From the NCBI RefSeq assembly GCF_002252505.1, contig NZ_NNRL01000163.1, forward strand, positions 563,981-627,980: a DNA stretch of 64,000 bases, read 5' to 3'. The stretch comes from Brucella grignonensis (GTDB lineage: Bacteria; Pseudomonadota; Alphaproteobacteria; Rhizobiales; Rhizobiaceae). This document shows, piece by piece, positions 53,796-63,109 of this stretch (its first letter is position 1; each line of letters starts with the position of its first letter). Under the pieces are notes generated by a model, which had not been told where the DNA came from, searched no databases, and saw only the letters and a program-made list of their open reading frames with translations. The translations under genes were made by a program, and so were the position numbers.

Positions 53796-55247
53796 ATGGG
53801 TTTCACTCTCGCCATCGTCGGGCGTCCCAATGTCGGCAAGTCCACACTGTTTAATCGCCTCGTCGGCCGCAAGCTGGCGCTGGTCGATGACTTGCCGGGC
53901 GTTACGCGCGACCGGCGCATCCATGATGCAAAGCTCTACGATCTGAAGTTTCAGGTTATCGACACGGCTGGTCTTGAAGAAGCTGCCAATGACAGTCTGG
54001 AAGCGCGTATGCGCGCGCAGACTGAGGCTGCCATTCAGGAAGCGGATGCGATCCTGTTCGTGATCGATGCCAAGGCTGGCATCACGCCGACCGATGCAAC
54101 CTTTGCCGAACTTGTTCGCCGTTCAAACCGTCCGGTTGTTCTGGTGGCAAACAAATCGGAAGCACGCGGTGCGCAGTCGGGTCTTTATGATGCTTTCCAG
54201 CTTGGTTTGGGTGAGCCTTGCCCGATCTCTGCTGAGCATGGTCAGGGTATGCCCGACCTGCGCGATGCGATTGTTGAACTCTTAGGCGAAGAACGTGTCT
54301 TTGCTGATGAGCGCGCAGAAGAAGCAGCCGATGAAGTCTTCACACCAAAGGCAGTCGGTGAACTGATCGGCGATGATATCGAAGACCCGGATGAAGAAAT
54401 CATACCGGAATACGATGCAACCAAGCCGTTGCGCATTGCCATTGTTGGACGCCCGAATGCAGGCAAGTCCACCATGATCAATACGATGCTCGGTGAGGAC
54501 CGTCTCCTGACGGGACCTGAAGCCGGTATCACGCGCGACTCGATTTCTGTTGACTGGGAGTGGCGTGGCCGCAAGATCAAGCTGTTCGATACGGCCGGTC
54601 TGCGCCGCAAGTCGCGCGTGCAGGAAAAGCTCGAAAAGCTTTCTGTTGCCGATGGTCTGCGTGCGATTCGCTTTGCTGAGGTTGTAATCATCGTGCTTGA
54701 TGCAACGATCCCGTTTGAAAAGCAGGATTTGCAGATTGCCGATCTGATCATTCGCGAAGGCCGTGCACCGGTTATCGCGTTCAACAAATGGGATCTGATC
54801 GAAGATCGCCAGTTGGTTCTCGAAGATCTCTACGAGAAGACCGCACGGCTTCTGCCACAGGTGCGTGGCCTTCGCGCTGTACCGATTTCCGGCGAGCGTG
54901 GCCAGGGGCTGGATAAGCTCATGGAAAACGTCGTCAAGACGCATGAAATCTGGAACCGTCGTATCTCGACAGGTCGCCTGAACCGCTGGCTTGAAGGCGT
55001 TATTGCGCATCAGCCGCCACCGGCAGTTTCGGGACGTCGTCTCAAGGTCAAGTACATGACGCAGATCAAAACTCGGCCGCCGGGCTTTGTGGTTTCCTGC
55101 TCGCGTCCTGATGCGATGCCGCAATCCTATGTGCGCTATCTTATCAACGGCCTGCGCGAAACCTTCGATATGCCGGGCGTGCCGATAAGGCTTTCATTGC
55201 GTACTTCGGACAATCCGTTCGCAGGCCGCGCGAAGAAAAAGAGATAG
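53796..55247 (+). CDS. der: Ribosome-associated GTPase Der (EngA)
   Basis: A 483-residue double GTPase needed for 50S ribosome maturation. The two P-loops are '[16 protein letters not shown]' near residue 8 and '[16 protein letters not shown]' near residue 215. Matching 'DTAGLEE', 'NKSE', '[10 protein letters not shown]' and 'NKWD' motifs follow. A KH-like domain ends in '[10 protein letters not shown]'-type sequence (here RLKVKYMTQ) and a basic tail 'GRAKKKR'. A copy of the tail-coding DNA and its terminator recurs 0.9 kb downstream. Confidence 0.97.
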   Translation: MGFTLAIVGRPNVGKSTLFNRLVGRKLALVDDLPGVTRDRRIHDAKLYDLKFQVIDTAGLEEAANDSLEARMRAQTEAAIQEADAILFVIDAKAGITPTDATFAELVRRSNRPVVLVANKSEARGAQSGLYDAFQLGLGEPCPISAEHGQGMPDLRDAIVELLGEERVFADERAEEAADEVFTPKAVGELIGDDIEDPDEEIIPEYDATKPLRIAIVGRPNAGKSTMINTMLGEDRLLTGPEAGITRDSISVDWEWRGRKIKLFDTAGLRRKSRVQEKLEKLSVADGLRAIRFAEVVIIVLDATIPFEKQDLQIADLIIREGRAPVIAFNKWDLIEDRQLVLEDLYEKTARLLPQVRGLRAVPISGERGQGLDKLMENVVKTHEIWNRRISTGRLNRWLEGVIAHQPPPAVSGRRLKVKYMTQIKTRPPGFVVSCSRPDAMPQSYVRYLINGLRETFDMPGVPIRLSLRTSDNPFAGRAKKKR

Positions 55248-55276
55248 AGAAAAGCCCGGAGCAATCCGGGCTTTTT
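55227..55276 (+). terminator. der 3' end and terminator, left copy
   Basis: From CGCGCGAAGAAAAAGA (the last der codons) to the terminator AAAGCCCGGA/TCCGGGCTTT plus TTTTT. The stem (55251-55274) ends der transcription. An almost identical block recurs at 56133-56194. Confidence 0.85.
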
Positions 55277-55318
55277 GATATGAGGTAAATGATTGTAAAG
55301 AATTACCGGTGAGGAATT

Positions 55319-56107
55319 GTGTTTAAGTATACGTCCGTTCGCGAGCCTCGTTGGGCAAACAATGATAAAAATCTCATCGATTGCATCGTTAAATTTGAAC
55401 ATTTGAAGGTCGAAGTGCCTTTTACTGCGAGTCCACGTGACGTTGAGGCACATGGACAGGAAATTTATGATCGATGTATCAGAGGAGACTTTGGTACAGT
55501 TGAGAATTATCAGCCTGATCCAACTCGAATTGTACCTACAACGGTGGACGCAGAAGGCGAGATTCCTTTTCTAATATATGGTTGGCCTGAAATCGAGAAA
55601 TTCTTACTTCAGGCTAATACTGAAAATGCTCAAGGAACTCCCCGAGGAATCGTTCTTGTTTGGGCTTCTATGATTGAAGAATTACTTGGAAGACTTTTAG
55701 AAGCATTTTTGGTGGATCATTCAAGTTCTCGGAATTTAATTTGGGAGGATGCTCACAGTTCATTAGGGACCTTTTCCGGAAGATCAAAATGCTGCTTTGT
55801 CTTAGGTCTCATCTCACGTGATGAGCTGATGATTTGTGACCGAATTAGGTCAATTCGGAATGCAACGGCACATCAATGGAACATGGATTTAGAGAATCCT
55901 AAATTTACGAAATATTTTTCTCCTGCGATAAAAGCGCTATACGATGCTGACCATGCACAGTTGTATAATTGGGTGTCAAATGATCTGATTTTTATGATTA
56001 AGCACTTTTACGCTGGATCGTGTGGCATGCTCGCAGTCAAATTGGCTGAGCGGCGGATTGAAATTTTGAAAGAACGCCGGACCGAAAGAGGCGTTGAGTT
56101 GCGGTAA
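55319..56107 (+). CDS. MltR-like domain protein of unknown function
   Basis: A 262-residue protein from a GTG at 55319 preceded by GAGG. Residues 1-95 match nothing I know. Residues 110-195 resemble the MltR/DUF4145-like helical domain: 'VLVWASMIEELLGRLLEAFL', 'SLGTFSGRSKCCFVLGLIS', then 'DRIRSIRNATAHQWN', where Arg-x2-Arg-Asn-x3-His recalls HEPN-type proteins. The DNA is visibly AT-richer than its neighbours, with many TTA and AAT codons. It lies between two copies of the der 3' end, so it looks acquired. Function unknown; a regulator of sugar-alcohol genes, as MltR is, cannot be assumed. Confidence 0.7.
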   Translation: MFKYTSVREPRWANNDKNLIDCIVKFEHLKVEVPFTASPRDVEAHGQEIYDRCIRGDFGTVENYQPDPTRIVPTTVDAEGEIPFLIYGWPEIEKFLLQANTENAQGTPRGIVLVWASMIEELLGRLLEAFLVDHSSSRNLIWEDAHSSLGTFSGRSKCCFVLGLISRDELMICDRIRSIRNATAHQWNMDLENPKFTKYFSPAIKALYDADHAQLYNWVSNDLIFMIKHFYAGSCGMLAVKLAERRIEILKERRTERGVELR

Positions 56108-56132
56108 GCACCATTGAGCGCGGATTGAGAAA

Positions 56133-56194
56133 CGCGCGAAGAAAAAGAAATAAACGCCACACAGAGAAAAGCCCGGAACAATCCGGGCTTTTTG
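56133..56194 (+). repeat. der 3' end and terminator, right copy
   Basis: CGCGCGAAGAAAAAGA recurs, still readable as Arg-Ala-Lys-Lys-Lys before a stop. After 11 extra bases comes GAGAAAAGCCCGGA-ACAATCCGGGCTTTTTG, differing from the left copy by one base in the stem-loop. It marks the right edge of the inserted segment. It can terminate transcription of the inserted gene, and lies 12 bases from the convergent hydrolase. Confidence 0.82.
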
Positions 56195-56205
56195 CTTTTC
56201 GATTT

Positions 56206-56898
56206 TTACGAGCTGCTGTTTGCAGCTTCGGCGATCAATCCGGCGACCTCGTCGGGTCTTGAGGCAAGCGAGGCATGGCTTGCATCCAGTGTGATGGTCT
56301 TGCGCGGCTTCATGCGTTCGGCCATTCGCTTCTGGTTTTCGGGCGCGATCATATGGTCCTGGCTCGATATCTGATACCAGACCGGTTTTTTCTTCCATGC
56401 GGGTGCGGTGATCGTGTCGCCAAATGTATTGGCGATGGGCGCTTTCTGCGTGATTGCCATGACCAGAGCTTCGTCGGCGCTCAGATCCTGGCAGAAGCTT
56501 TCGTGAAATTTATCGTATTTGATCCAGAGATATCCATCGCTGTCAGGCGCCAGATTGGGGAATGCCGCAGGCGGATGTTCCTGACTGATACCGCCGGGGC
56601 TTTCGCCTGCATCCGGTGCAAAGGCAGCAATGTAAACCAACCCCACCACATTCGGCAGATCACCTGCCTGAGTGATGACCGCACCGCCATAGGAATGGCC
56701 GACCAGAAGCACCGGACCTTCCTGCTGCGCTGTCATCTTGCGCAAACGTTCCGCATCTTCTGCGAGCGAGGTTAGCGGCATTTCGACAGCTCTGACCTTG
56801 TCGTATCCCATTCTGGAAAGCGCGAGGATGACTTTGCTCCAATGGGCCGCTCCTCCCCAAAAACCATGCGCGAGTACGATAGTTGGCTTTGTGCTCAT
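56206..56898 (-). CDS. Alpha/beta-hydrolase
   Basis: A 230-residue cytoplasmic hydrolase of the small esterase type related to plant salicylate/hydroxynitrile esterases. Features are 'IVLAHGFWGGAAHWSKV' near residue 8, the nucleophile elbow 'LLVGHSYGGAVITQAG' with Ser68, and a catalytic His in 'LDASHASLASRPDEV' near residue 212. It ends convergently with the inserted segment. Substrate unknown. Confidence 0.87.
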   Translation of the reverse strand: MSTKPTIVLAHGFWGGAAHWSKVILALSRMGYDKVRAVEMPLTSLAEDAERLRKMTAQQEGPVLLVGHSYGGAVITQAGDLPNVVGLVYIAAFAPDAGESPGGISQEHPPAAFPNLAPDSDGYLWIKYDKFHESFCQDLSADEALVMAITQKAPIANTFGDTITAPAWKKKPVWYQISSQDHMIAPENQKRMAERMKPRKTITLDASHASLASRPDEVAGLIAEAANSSS

Positions 56899-57109
56899 GA
56901 GATTGTTCCCTGTTGCTGGTCGACTTGTGGTGTCGATAGCTAGAAACTAGGGCTCTGCGGGAATTAGAGAATAAGCGTCCTCTGATATATTATCGGGCAA
57001 TATGTCTTGCTTATTTTCCCTTTGGCGGGTTGAGCTAAACCATTTCGGCTGGTAAATGGCCTGCCTCTCAAAATTCCCCCAGCAATTTCCGCAACTTCAG
57101 AGGCAGATT

Positions 57110-58444
57110 ATGACGAAGGCTGAGCAAGGCCAGAGCAAGCGCCAATTTAATGGTGTGACCTTGGGCATCGACTTTGGCACCACCAATACGGTTCTGTCTC
57201 TGGCGTCACCTGATGGTACGACAGCAGTGCTCAGCGTGCCGAAAGATGGGGTCGACATTACTGGCTATCGCTCGATCCTTTGCTTCTGGCAGGATCGCGA
57301 AACCGGCGAACGCACGTCGGAAAGTGGTCCATGGGCCATGGACGCGTTCGTCAATGCGCCGCACTCAACCCGTATGTTGCAATCCTTCAAGACGTTTGCG
57401 GCCCAAAAATCCTTTACCGACACGCCGGTTTACGGCAAGCGCTTCAAGTTTGAGGACATTCTCGAGACTTTTCTGGAGTCAGTTGCAGCCCGCCTTGGTG
57501 ATCGTTTGCCCCCGAAGGGCAATCGTGTTGTTATCGGTCGCCCGGTTATTTTTGCCGGGGCTTCGCCGGACGAGGAGCTGGCCATGCAGCGTTATGAAAA
57601 GGCATTTCGCGCTTTTGGCTTTACGGACATCCACTATGTCTATGAGCCTGTGGCGGCGGCATATTTCTACGCACAGGAGCTGAAGGCCGAATCGACTGTT
57701 CTTGTGGCCGATTTTGGCGGCGGTACGAGCGATTTTTCGATTGTACGATTTGAAGTGGGCGCGCAGGGGCTAAGCTTCACACCGTTGAGCCAGACTGGTC
57801 TTGGCATTGCAGGCGACACATTCGATTATCGCATTATCGACAATGCGGTTTCCCCGCTTCTGGGTAAAAATGGCGAATATAAATCTTTCGGCAAACGTCT
57901 GCCGATACCGCGTCATTATTATGCGAACTTCGCACGGTGGAACACGCTGTTCCTCATGAACTCGCCTTCAACCATTCGCGCACTCACCGATCTTGCGAAG
58001 AATGCTGTCGATCCTGAACCTCTCGAGCATTTCATCAACCTGATCGAGAACGACTACGGCTATGAAATTTATCGTGCCGTTTCAAATCTCAAAGTGCGTC
58101 TGTCATCGGAAAGAATATCTGAGCTTCATTTCAAAGCGGATGATTTCGAGATCAGGTCCGATATCACTCGCAATGATTTTGACAACTGGATTGCCGATGA
58201 CGTGGCGAATATCGAGCAATCGGTAGAACAGGCTGTGGAGAATGCCGGGCTTACTTTTGCGGGTATCGATCGTGTCTTCCTGACGGGCGGCACATCCTTC
58301 GTGCCTGCCATCCGCGAGGCTTTTGAGAAGCGTTTCCCGGATGCAATGGTTACAAGCTCGAACCAGTTTGATTCGATTGCTAATGGTCTGGCACTGATCG
58401 GTCAAAGTGCCGACATCGAGCGCTGGGCTGTGAAGCTGAATTAG
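57110..58444 (+). CDS. Hsp70-family protein (YegD-like)
   Basis: A 444-residue protein containing only the Hsp70 ATPase region. The phosphate-1 motif is 'LGIDFGTTNTVLSLA' near residue 18, phosphate-2 is 'VLVADFGGGTSDFSIVRF' near residue 200, and adenosine is 'VFLTGGTSFVPAIREAFEKR' near residue 400. It lacks a full DnaK substrate-binding domain and lid, as in YegD. The ATG at 57110 follows AGAGGCAG; the frame is open further upstream. Its last four bases overlap the convergent transpeptidase gene. Its client, if any, is unknown. Confidence 0.88.
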   Translation: MTKAEQGQSKRQFNGVTLGIDFGTTNTVLSLASPDGTTAVLSVPKDGVDITGYRSILCFWQDRETGERTSESGPWAMDAFVNAPHSTRMLQSFKTFAAQKSFTDTPVYGKRFKFEDILETFLESVAARLGDRLPPKGNRVVIGRPVIFAGASPDEELAMQRYEKAFRAFGFTDIHYVYEPVAAAYFYAQELKAESTVLVADFGGGTSDFSIVRFEVGAQGLSFTPLSQTGLGIAGDTFDYRIIDNAVSPLLGKNGEYKSFGKRLPIPRHYYANFARWNTLFLMNSPSTIRALTDLAKNAVDPEPLEHFINLIENDYGYEIYRAVSNLKVRLSSERISELHFKADDFEIRSDITRNDFDNWIADDVANIEQSVEQAVENAGLTFAGIDRVFLTGGTSFVPAIREAFEKRFPDAMVTSSNQFDSIANGLALIGQSADIERWAVKLN

Positions 58445-58983
58445 GGTTCGATAACGATAGGGGTGCCGTTCGGCACCTTCGACCAGATTTCACGCATTTG
58501 AGCATTGGTTACACCGATACAGCCATCCGTCCAGTCCCAGAGATGATGCACGGGCGCAAGTAGACCCCAGCCGTTTGGCAGGCCGTGGATCATGATGTTG
58601 CCGCCGGGCGAATAACCTTTCGCATCGGCGGCATTCTGGTCGTCCACATTCGGGTAGGAAACATGTAGGCTCAAATGGGCCATTGAACGCGGATTGCGCC
58701 AGTCTATGATATATGCGCCCTCAGGCGTTTTCTGGTCGCCCTCGCGGCTCTTATGTCCCCCATCGCCATTGCTGCCGAGTGCAATTCGATACGTGCCGAT
58801 CACGACACCGTCACGAAGCAGCGTCATCCGACGCTCACCTTTATAGACCTTTATGGCGTCTGCTTGTTGTTCTGCAGGGAGAGATTGTGGCGGCTCGCCT
58901 GAACCGATGCGCGCCATGACCTTGGTGTAGCCAAACAAGCCGACAGCGATGAGAACGACGGCGAAAAGAATTTTCCTGATCAT
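58441..58983 (-). CDS. L,D-transpeptidase (YkuD/ErfK family), membrane-anchored
   Basis: A 180-residue protein with an N-terminal helix ('ILFAVVLIAVGLFGYTKVMA') and a YkuD domain. The substrate loop 'REGDQKTPEGAYIIDWRNP' and the catalytic pair 'IMIHGLPNGWG' and 'DWTDGCIGVTNAQM' are present, with Cys near residue 158. It differs from the lipoprotein transpeptidase at 44297 and is closer to short ErfK-like enzymes. It is followed on the same strand-group by the small exported gene at 58993. Confidence 0.88.
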   Translation of the reverse strand: MIRKILFAVVLIAVGLFGYTKVMARIGSGEPPQSLPAEQQADAIKVYKGERRMTLLRDGVVIGTYRIALGSNGDGGHKSREGDQKTPEGAYIIDWRNPRSMAHLSLHVSYPNVDDQNAADAKGYSPGGNIMIHGLPNGWGLLAPVHHLWDWTDGCIGVTNAQMREIWSKVPNGTPIVIEP

Positions 58984-58992
58984 ATTGGTCGC

Positions 58993-59427
58993 TTATTTTT
59001 GGTCTGTGGCGCGTTCAAGGCAGTCTTTGATGCTCGTTTCACAAATGGGCGTTTGCGCACGGATTTCCGGATTATCGCGCCACATTTTATATGTGATCCA
59101 GAACTCGACATCCTTGTAGGCATATGTGCCGGCGCGTTTCTTGTTGCGGCTCTTCTCGAGCGCTTCGCTGGTGATCACCATCTGATGTGCAAGCCGCTTG
59201 AACACCCAAGGCTGCGCACCATTCTTATGCTCGAACGCCTCCAAATGATAATAGGGATCGTTGTACTTGGGATCGGGCTCTTGATGAATGACGGCCCAAC
59301 GAGTGATTTTGGGCGTATCGGCAATGATTACCACGCGATCAAAGGTTTCTGCATTAAGATTTGAAATCAGAAAGGGGAGGCTGATCAGTACCGCCGCCAG
59401 TGCACTCAATATCTTTTTGCCGATCAT
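58993..59427 (-). CDS. Exported protein, DUF5086-like
   Basis: A 144-residue protein with a signal peptide ('GKKILSALAAVLISLPFLI' to 'NLNA-ET'). The mature part is hydrophilic, with 'ADTPKITRWAVIHQEPDP', 'HLEAFEHKNGAQPWVFKRLA' and two Cys near the end (in 'TPICETSIKDCLE') that may pair. I believe it is of the DUF5086 type found in Rhizobiales. It lies nine bases upstream of the transpeptidase on the same strand, so they probably form an operon. AAGGAA precedes the ATG at 59427. Function unknown. Confidence 0.75.
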   Translation of the reverse strand: MIGKKILSALAAVLISLPFLISNLNAETFDRVVIIADTPKITRWAVIHQEPDPKYNDPYYHLEAFEHKNGAQPWVFKRLAHQMVITSEALEKSRNKKRAGTYAYKDVEFWITYKMWRDNPEIRAQTPICETSIKDCLERATDQK

Positions 59428-59650
59428 CTTAAATTCCTTTTGCATTCCAGATAAACCCGGCGCGCGCTTGCCTGAATGCATTTGCTATTGAGAGCGCTAA
59501 AAAAGCAAATGAAAACAAACCTCCGCGAATTGTGTTAATTCAAAATTAATCAATATTTTCAAAGGGTAAACAAAATACCGTTAACCATCCATCAAGGTTA
59601 ATACTCCATTATTCGCCATAGTTAAGTAATCGTTGCGAGTGGAGTTTGCG

Positions 59651-60943
59651 GTGCGTTTTGGTTCCATACGAGCGCTGTTTGGCCGGTCAAAGGCCGCTGC
59701 CGAGCCGGTATGGCATTATCCGGTAAAGGGCTATTGCCCGGAGGATGGTCGCTATTACGCTGTTCGTGCAAAGCCGCGTCAGGTTGTGCGTAAGCCGCAT
59801 CGCTTCGTGCCGCTCATGCTGGCTGCGATCGCCTATTTGTTCAACTCCAATGCAATCGCCTTTCAGGACATGGCAAGCCTTGTGCCGACCGCAGACGTGG
59901 CAGGTCATCGCTGGACAGCCTTTGTCGCCAAGGCCCCGGTGGGTTCGCTCCATCAGGCGGAAATGCCTTTTGTCGATGCAACAACTGTAACGGGCAGTAT
60001 TGCCGCAACAGGCATTCAGGTGCCGGGCATTGGCCGTGTGGCCCTTTCCGGTGGCCAGAAGAGAGCCAAGCTTGGTGTCGATGATCCCAATCCCGATGAG
60101 AACCGCATCAATCGTACGGACAAGACCGACCGTATCGTTTCTGTTAAGCCTAAGGCTCCGGCGCGGGCTTTCAACGCGGGTAGCATGTTTGAGAAAATCA
60201 GCATGATCACAGCGCCACGCGAAAAGATCGATGCGCGTATGGCCTTCTCAAAATCCAGCATTGAAGGAAAGGAGGTTGAGATCGCGATGGCGTTCCACGC
60301 GGTCAAACCACCCAAACCCAGACAGGATATGCCTGTGCAGCTGGCAAAGCTAGTCAACAATAATGAGCCCGACGTTCTCGCGTTGGGCTATGCGCCTTCT
60401 AAGCCCGACTACGGCAAAACTTCACCCTTCGAGAACATCCTGACGCCGGAAGCAGATAGCGGTCGCTTTGTGCCGCCAATTAGCGGTCAGGACCATGCGT
60501 GGGCAGCGACGCCTTTGCCTGCAGAATCGTTTGGATCGAAGGAGCAGAAGTGTCTCGCAGAGGCAGTCTACTATGAAGCGCGTGGCGAAACCGTCAAAGG
60601 GCAGGTGGCTGTAGCGCAGGTCGTGCTCAATCGCGTTCGCAATCCGTCTTATCCGGGAACCATCTGTGATGTCGTTTATCAGAATCGCAACTGGCTCAAC
60701 GCGTGCCAATTTTCTTTTGCCTGCGACGGTCAAAAGCATCGTGTAACCGAGATGCCACAATGGCGCATGGCGCAACAGGTCGCCAAAACAGTCACTGCCG
60801 GTCAGATCTGGCTACCGGAGGTTGGTTCCTCCACTCATTATCACGCGACCTATGTCAGTCCGTTCTGGGCGCCGACCATGAAAAAGATGACCAAGATCGG
60901 TCTTCATGTGTTTTATCGCACCTATGGCGGCGGCTGGAGCTGA
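59651..60943 (+). CDS. SleB-type cell-wall hydrolase
   Basis: A 430-residue protein. A basic N-terminus and a helix near residues 50-68 anchor it. A long low-complexity linker rich in Lys, Ala and Pro follows, and the C-terminal 130 residues are a Hydrolase_2 (SleB-like) domain: 'CLAEAVYYEARGETVKGQVA', 'VVLNRVRNPSYPGTICDVVY' and 'STHYHATYVSPFWAP'. It likely trims peptidoglycan in growth or division. I choose the GTG at 59651, six bases after GGAG; TTG at 59633 is possible. The 200-base AT-rich space upstream is shared with the divergent small exported gene. Confidence 0.87.
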   Translation: MRFGSIRALFGRSKAAAEPVWHYPVKGYCPEDGRYYAVRAKPRQVVRKPHRFVPLMLAAIAYLFNSNAIAFQDMASLVPTADVAGHRWTAFVAKAPVGSLHQAEMPFVDATTVTGSIAATGIQVPGIGRVALSGGQKRAKLGVDDPNPDENRINRTDKTDRIVSVKPKAPARAFNAGSMFEKISMITAPREKIDARMAFSKSSIEGKEVEIAMAFHAVKPPKPRQDMPVQLAKLVNNNEPDVLALGYAPSKPDYGKTSPFENILTPEADSGRFVPPISGQDHAWAATPLPAESFGSKEQKCLAEAVYYEARGETVKGQVAVAQVVLNRVRNPSYPGTICDVVYQNRNWLNACQFSFACDGQKHRVTEMPQWRMAQQVAKTVTAGQIWLPEVGSSTHYHATYVSPFWAPTMKKMTKIGLHVFYRTYGGGWS

Positions 60944-61273
60944 TCGCTGTCGTCTGTTCAGATGGCTGGCTACGAAATCACTTTCAGACACATTTATTTG
61001 TCTCGAACGCCGCTTGAAACAGATGCACATTGGTGAATCTATGTGCTGAGCTTCGCCCATTTCGATTCCAATTTTGAAGCCGAATTGCTGCACGAACTCC
61101 GACTTTGGGCGGAAAATGAGTCGCACCATCGGCTAAATCATTGCATTTCCTAGAGAAAAAACCTTTTGAAGCAACTGCTTGACCGCCTTGACTAGCGCGC
61201 GGTGTGTCAATATGTTGCGCGCAACTTGGAAATGGGCTTTTAAGGCCCGCATTTCTTGCAAAAGGAGCTGCCA

Positions 61274-61672
61274 ATGACGAGCGGCACTGAGCCCGGAAAA
61301 TCATCCGGTGTCGGCAGGGATGTGGACCGCAAAACTGTTTCCGGGGGGCTGGATCAGCGTTTGAACCGCCTTGAGGTCGAACTGGCCAAAAAGGGTGTGC
61401 TTAAACCACCAGCTTCCGAGGATGAGCGGTCGGAAACATCCAGTTCCGTCGCGCAGGCCATGAAACTCTCCAGCGAGTTTATTGCTGGTATCGTGGTTGG
61501 TGCGGTAATTGGTTGGGCTCTTGATCGCTACGCAGGCACGTCGCCATGGGGGTTGATAATTTTTCTCCTTCTGGGCTTCGGTGCTGGCACCCTCAACGTG
61601 CTCCGTTCCGCAGGTTATGTTGCTCATCAAGGCAATAATAAGTCTAGCGTGGAAAAGAGCGATAAGGAATAA
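61274..61672 (+). CDS. atpI: ATP synthase protein I (AtpI/AtpZ type)
   Basis: A 132-residue protein with a hydrophilic N-terminal half and two helices ('FIAGIVVGAVIGWALDRY' and 'GLIIFLLLGFGAGTLNVL'). This is the usual leader gene of the F0 operon and is thought to help c-ring assembly or Mg2+ import. GGAG precedes the ATG at 61274. It is followed by a structured spacer before atpB. Confidence 0.92.
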   Translation: MTSGTEPGKSSGVGRDVDRKTVSGGLDQRLNRLEVELAKKGVLKPPASEDERSETSSSVAQAMKLSSEFIAGIVVGAVIGWALDRYAGTSPWGLIIFLLLGFGAGTLNVLRSAGYVAHQGNNKSSVEKSDKE

Positions 61673-61722
61673 GTCTTCGCGGACATCACGAAAATGTTCG
61701 CGTATAGACACTTTAAGATAAG

Positions 61723-61781
61723 CGGGCGTTTCGCCCGAGACTGAAACGCTCAAGCGAACCTCTGGTTCGCGACTGAAACGC
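61723..61781 (+). promoter_or_regulatory. Structured leader with alternative stems upstream of atpB
   Basis: Two tight hairpins, CGGGCG-TTT-CGCCCG (61723-61737) and GCGAACC-TCT-GGTTCGC (61754-61770), are each followed by GACTGAAACGC. GCGTTTC inside the first hairpin (61726-61732) can also pair with either GAAACGC (61743-61749 or 61775-61781), so the structures exclude each other. It lies between atpI and atpB, 30 bases before the atpB start. It could tune atpB translation or transcript processing; this is inference. Confidence 0.5.
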
Positions 61782-61811
61782 CTTAGGGCAGGAACGACAG
61801 ACGAGGTTAAG

Positions 61812-62561
61812 TTGGCCAACGATCCGATCCATCAGTTCCAGGTATCCCGGTTGATTCCGATCGACGTCGGTGGTGTGGACCTCTCGTTTACCAATGTTTC
61901 GGCCTTCATGGTCGCAACCGTCGTACTCGCATCAGGCTTCCTTTACTTCACGTCATCGAGCCGTGGACTGATTCCAAGTCGTTTGCAGTCGGTTTCGGAA
62001 ATGGCCTATGAATTTGTGGCGTCGAGCTTGAGGGATTCGGCTGGTTCAAAGGGTATGAAGTTCTTCCCCTTTGTTTTCTCGCTGTTCATGTTCGTACTGG
62101 TCGCAAACTTCATCGGCCTGTTCCCTTATTTCTACACGGTCACCAGCCAGATCATCGTAACCTTTGCACTTGCTTTGCTGGTTATCGGTACGGTCATTAT
62201 TTACGGTTTCTATAAGCATGGTCTCGGCTTCCTCAAGCTGTTCGTACCAAGCGGCGTCCCGGGCATTATTGTGCCGCTGGTTGTAGCCATTGAAATCATC
62301 TCGTTCCTTTCGCGCCCAATCAGCCTTTCTGTTCGTCTTTTCGCGAACATGCTGGCAGGCCACATCACACTCAAGGTTTTCGCAGGCTTCGTTGTCTCGC
62401 TGAGCTCTCTTGGTGCGCTTGGTGTTGGCGGCGCGATCCTGCCTCTCATCATGACGGTCGCGATCACCGCGCTTGAGTTCCTGGTTGCATTCCTCCAGGC
62501 CTACGTCTTCACAGTCCTTACCTGCATGTACATCAACGACGCAGTACATCCGGGTCACTAA
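61812..62561 (+). CDS. atpB: ATP synthase F0 subunit a
   Basis: A 249-residue inner-membrane subunit forming the proton half-channels with the c-ring. About six helices are visible; the essential Arg is in '[20 protein letters not shown]' near residue 175. '[18 protein letters not shown]' is a typical block. The start is TTG at 61812 after GAGG. A palindromic repeat begins at its stop codon. Confidence 0.96.
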   Translation: MANDPIHQFQVSRLIPIDVGGVDLSFTNVSAFMVATVVLASGFLYFTSSSRGLIPSRLQSVSEMAYEFVASSLRDSAGSKGMKFFPFVFSLFMFVLVANFIGLFPYFYTVTSQIIVTFALALLVIGTVIIYGFYKHGLGFLKLFVPSGVPGIIVPLVVAIEIISFLSRPISLSVRLFANMLAGHITLKVFAGFVVSLSSLGALGVGGAILPLIMTVAITALEFLVAFLQAYVFTVLTCMYINDAVHPGH

Positions 62562-62664
62562 AGCATGTTGCGGAAAAGTGGTTTACCGGTTTTCCGACAA
62601 CAACATGCGTTATGAAAACATTTAAAGCGCTTCGCATCGATACAATTAAAGTGATGCGCTTTGA
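62560..62664. repeat. Palindromic intergenic repeat, diverged copy 4
   Basis: Layout as in copies 2 and 3: GCATGTTG and CAACATGC arms around 'CGGAAAAGTG...GGTTTTCCG', then AAAGCGCTTCGCATC and GATGCGCTTT around 'GATACAATTAAAGT'. It overlaps the atpB stop and lies in the spacer before atpE, inside an operon, where it may affect differential mRNA stability. Confidence 0.72.
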
Positions 62665-62733
62665 GGTTCTAGCCGGCGGGTTTCCGCCAGAACAGAAATC
62701 CGCACTAATTTGCAATCCAGAAGGAGCTTTAAC

Positions 62734-62961
62734 ATGGAAGCGGAAGCAGCAAAGTACATCGGCGCCGGTCTCGCCTGTTTCGGTATGGCCGGTACGGCTC
62801 TCGGCCTCGGCAACATTTTCGGTAGCTATCTCTCGGGCGCTCTGCGTAACCCATCCGCTGCTGACAGCCAGTTCGGCCGTCTCGTGTTCGGTTTCGCTGT
62901 GACGGAAGCTCTGGGCATCTTCTCGCTGCTCATCGCGCTTCTGCTCCTCTTCGCTGTTTAA
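62734..62961 (+). CDS. atpE: ATP synthase F0 subunit c
   Basis: A 75-residue proteolipid of two helices. The first is '[18 protein letters not shown]', the polar loop has '[13 protein letters not shown]', and the essential carboxylate is Glu in '[16 protein letters not shown]'. The start at 62734 follows GGAG. It forms the rotor ring. Confidence 0.96.
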   Translation: MEAEAAKYIGAGLACFGMAGTALGLGNIFGSYLSGALRNPSAADSQFGRLVFGFAVTEALGIFSLLIALLLLFAV

Positions 62962-63109
62962 TCAACAGTCGCAAGAAACTGGCCTGCCGCGATCTGTATC
63001 TTGAAATGCAGCGCGGCTGGCCTTTGCATATGACGTCTAAGTGAGCATGTTTCTATGAATCCGGAGTTTTTTCCGGGGAAGAACATGCTGGATTGAAGGG
63101 GAAATCTGG

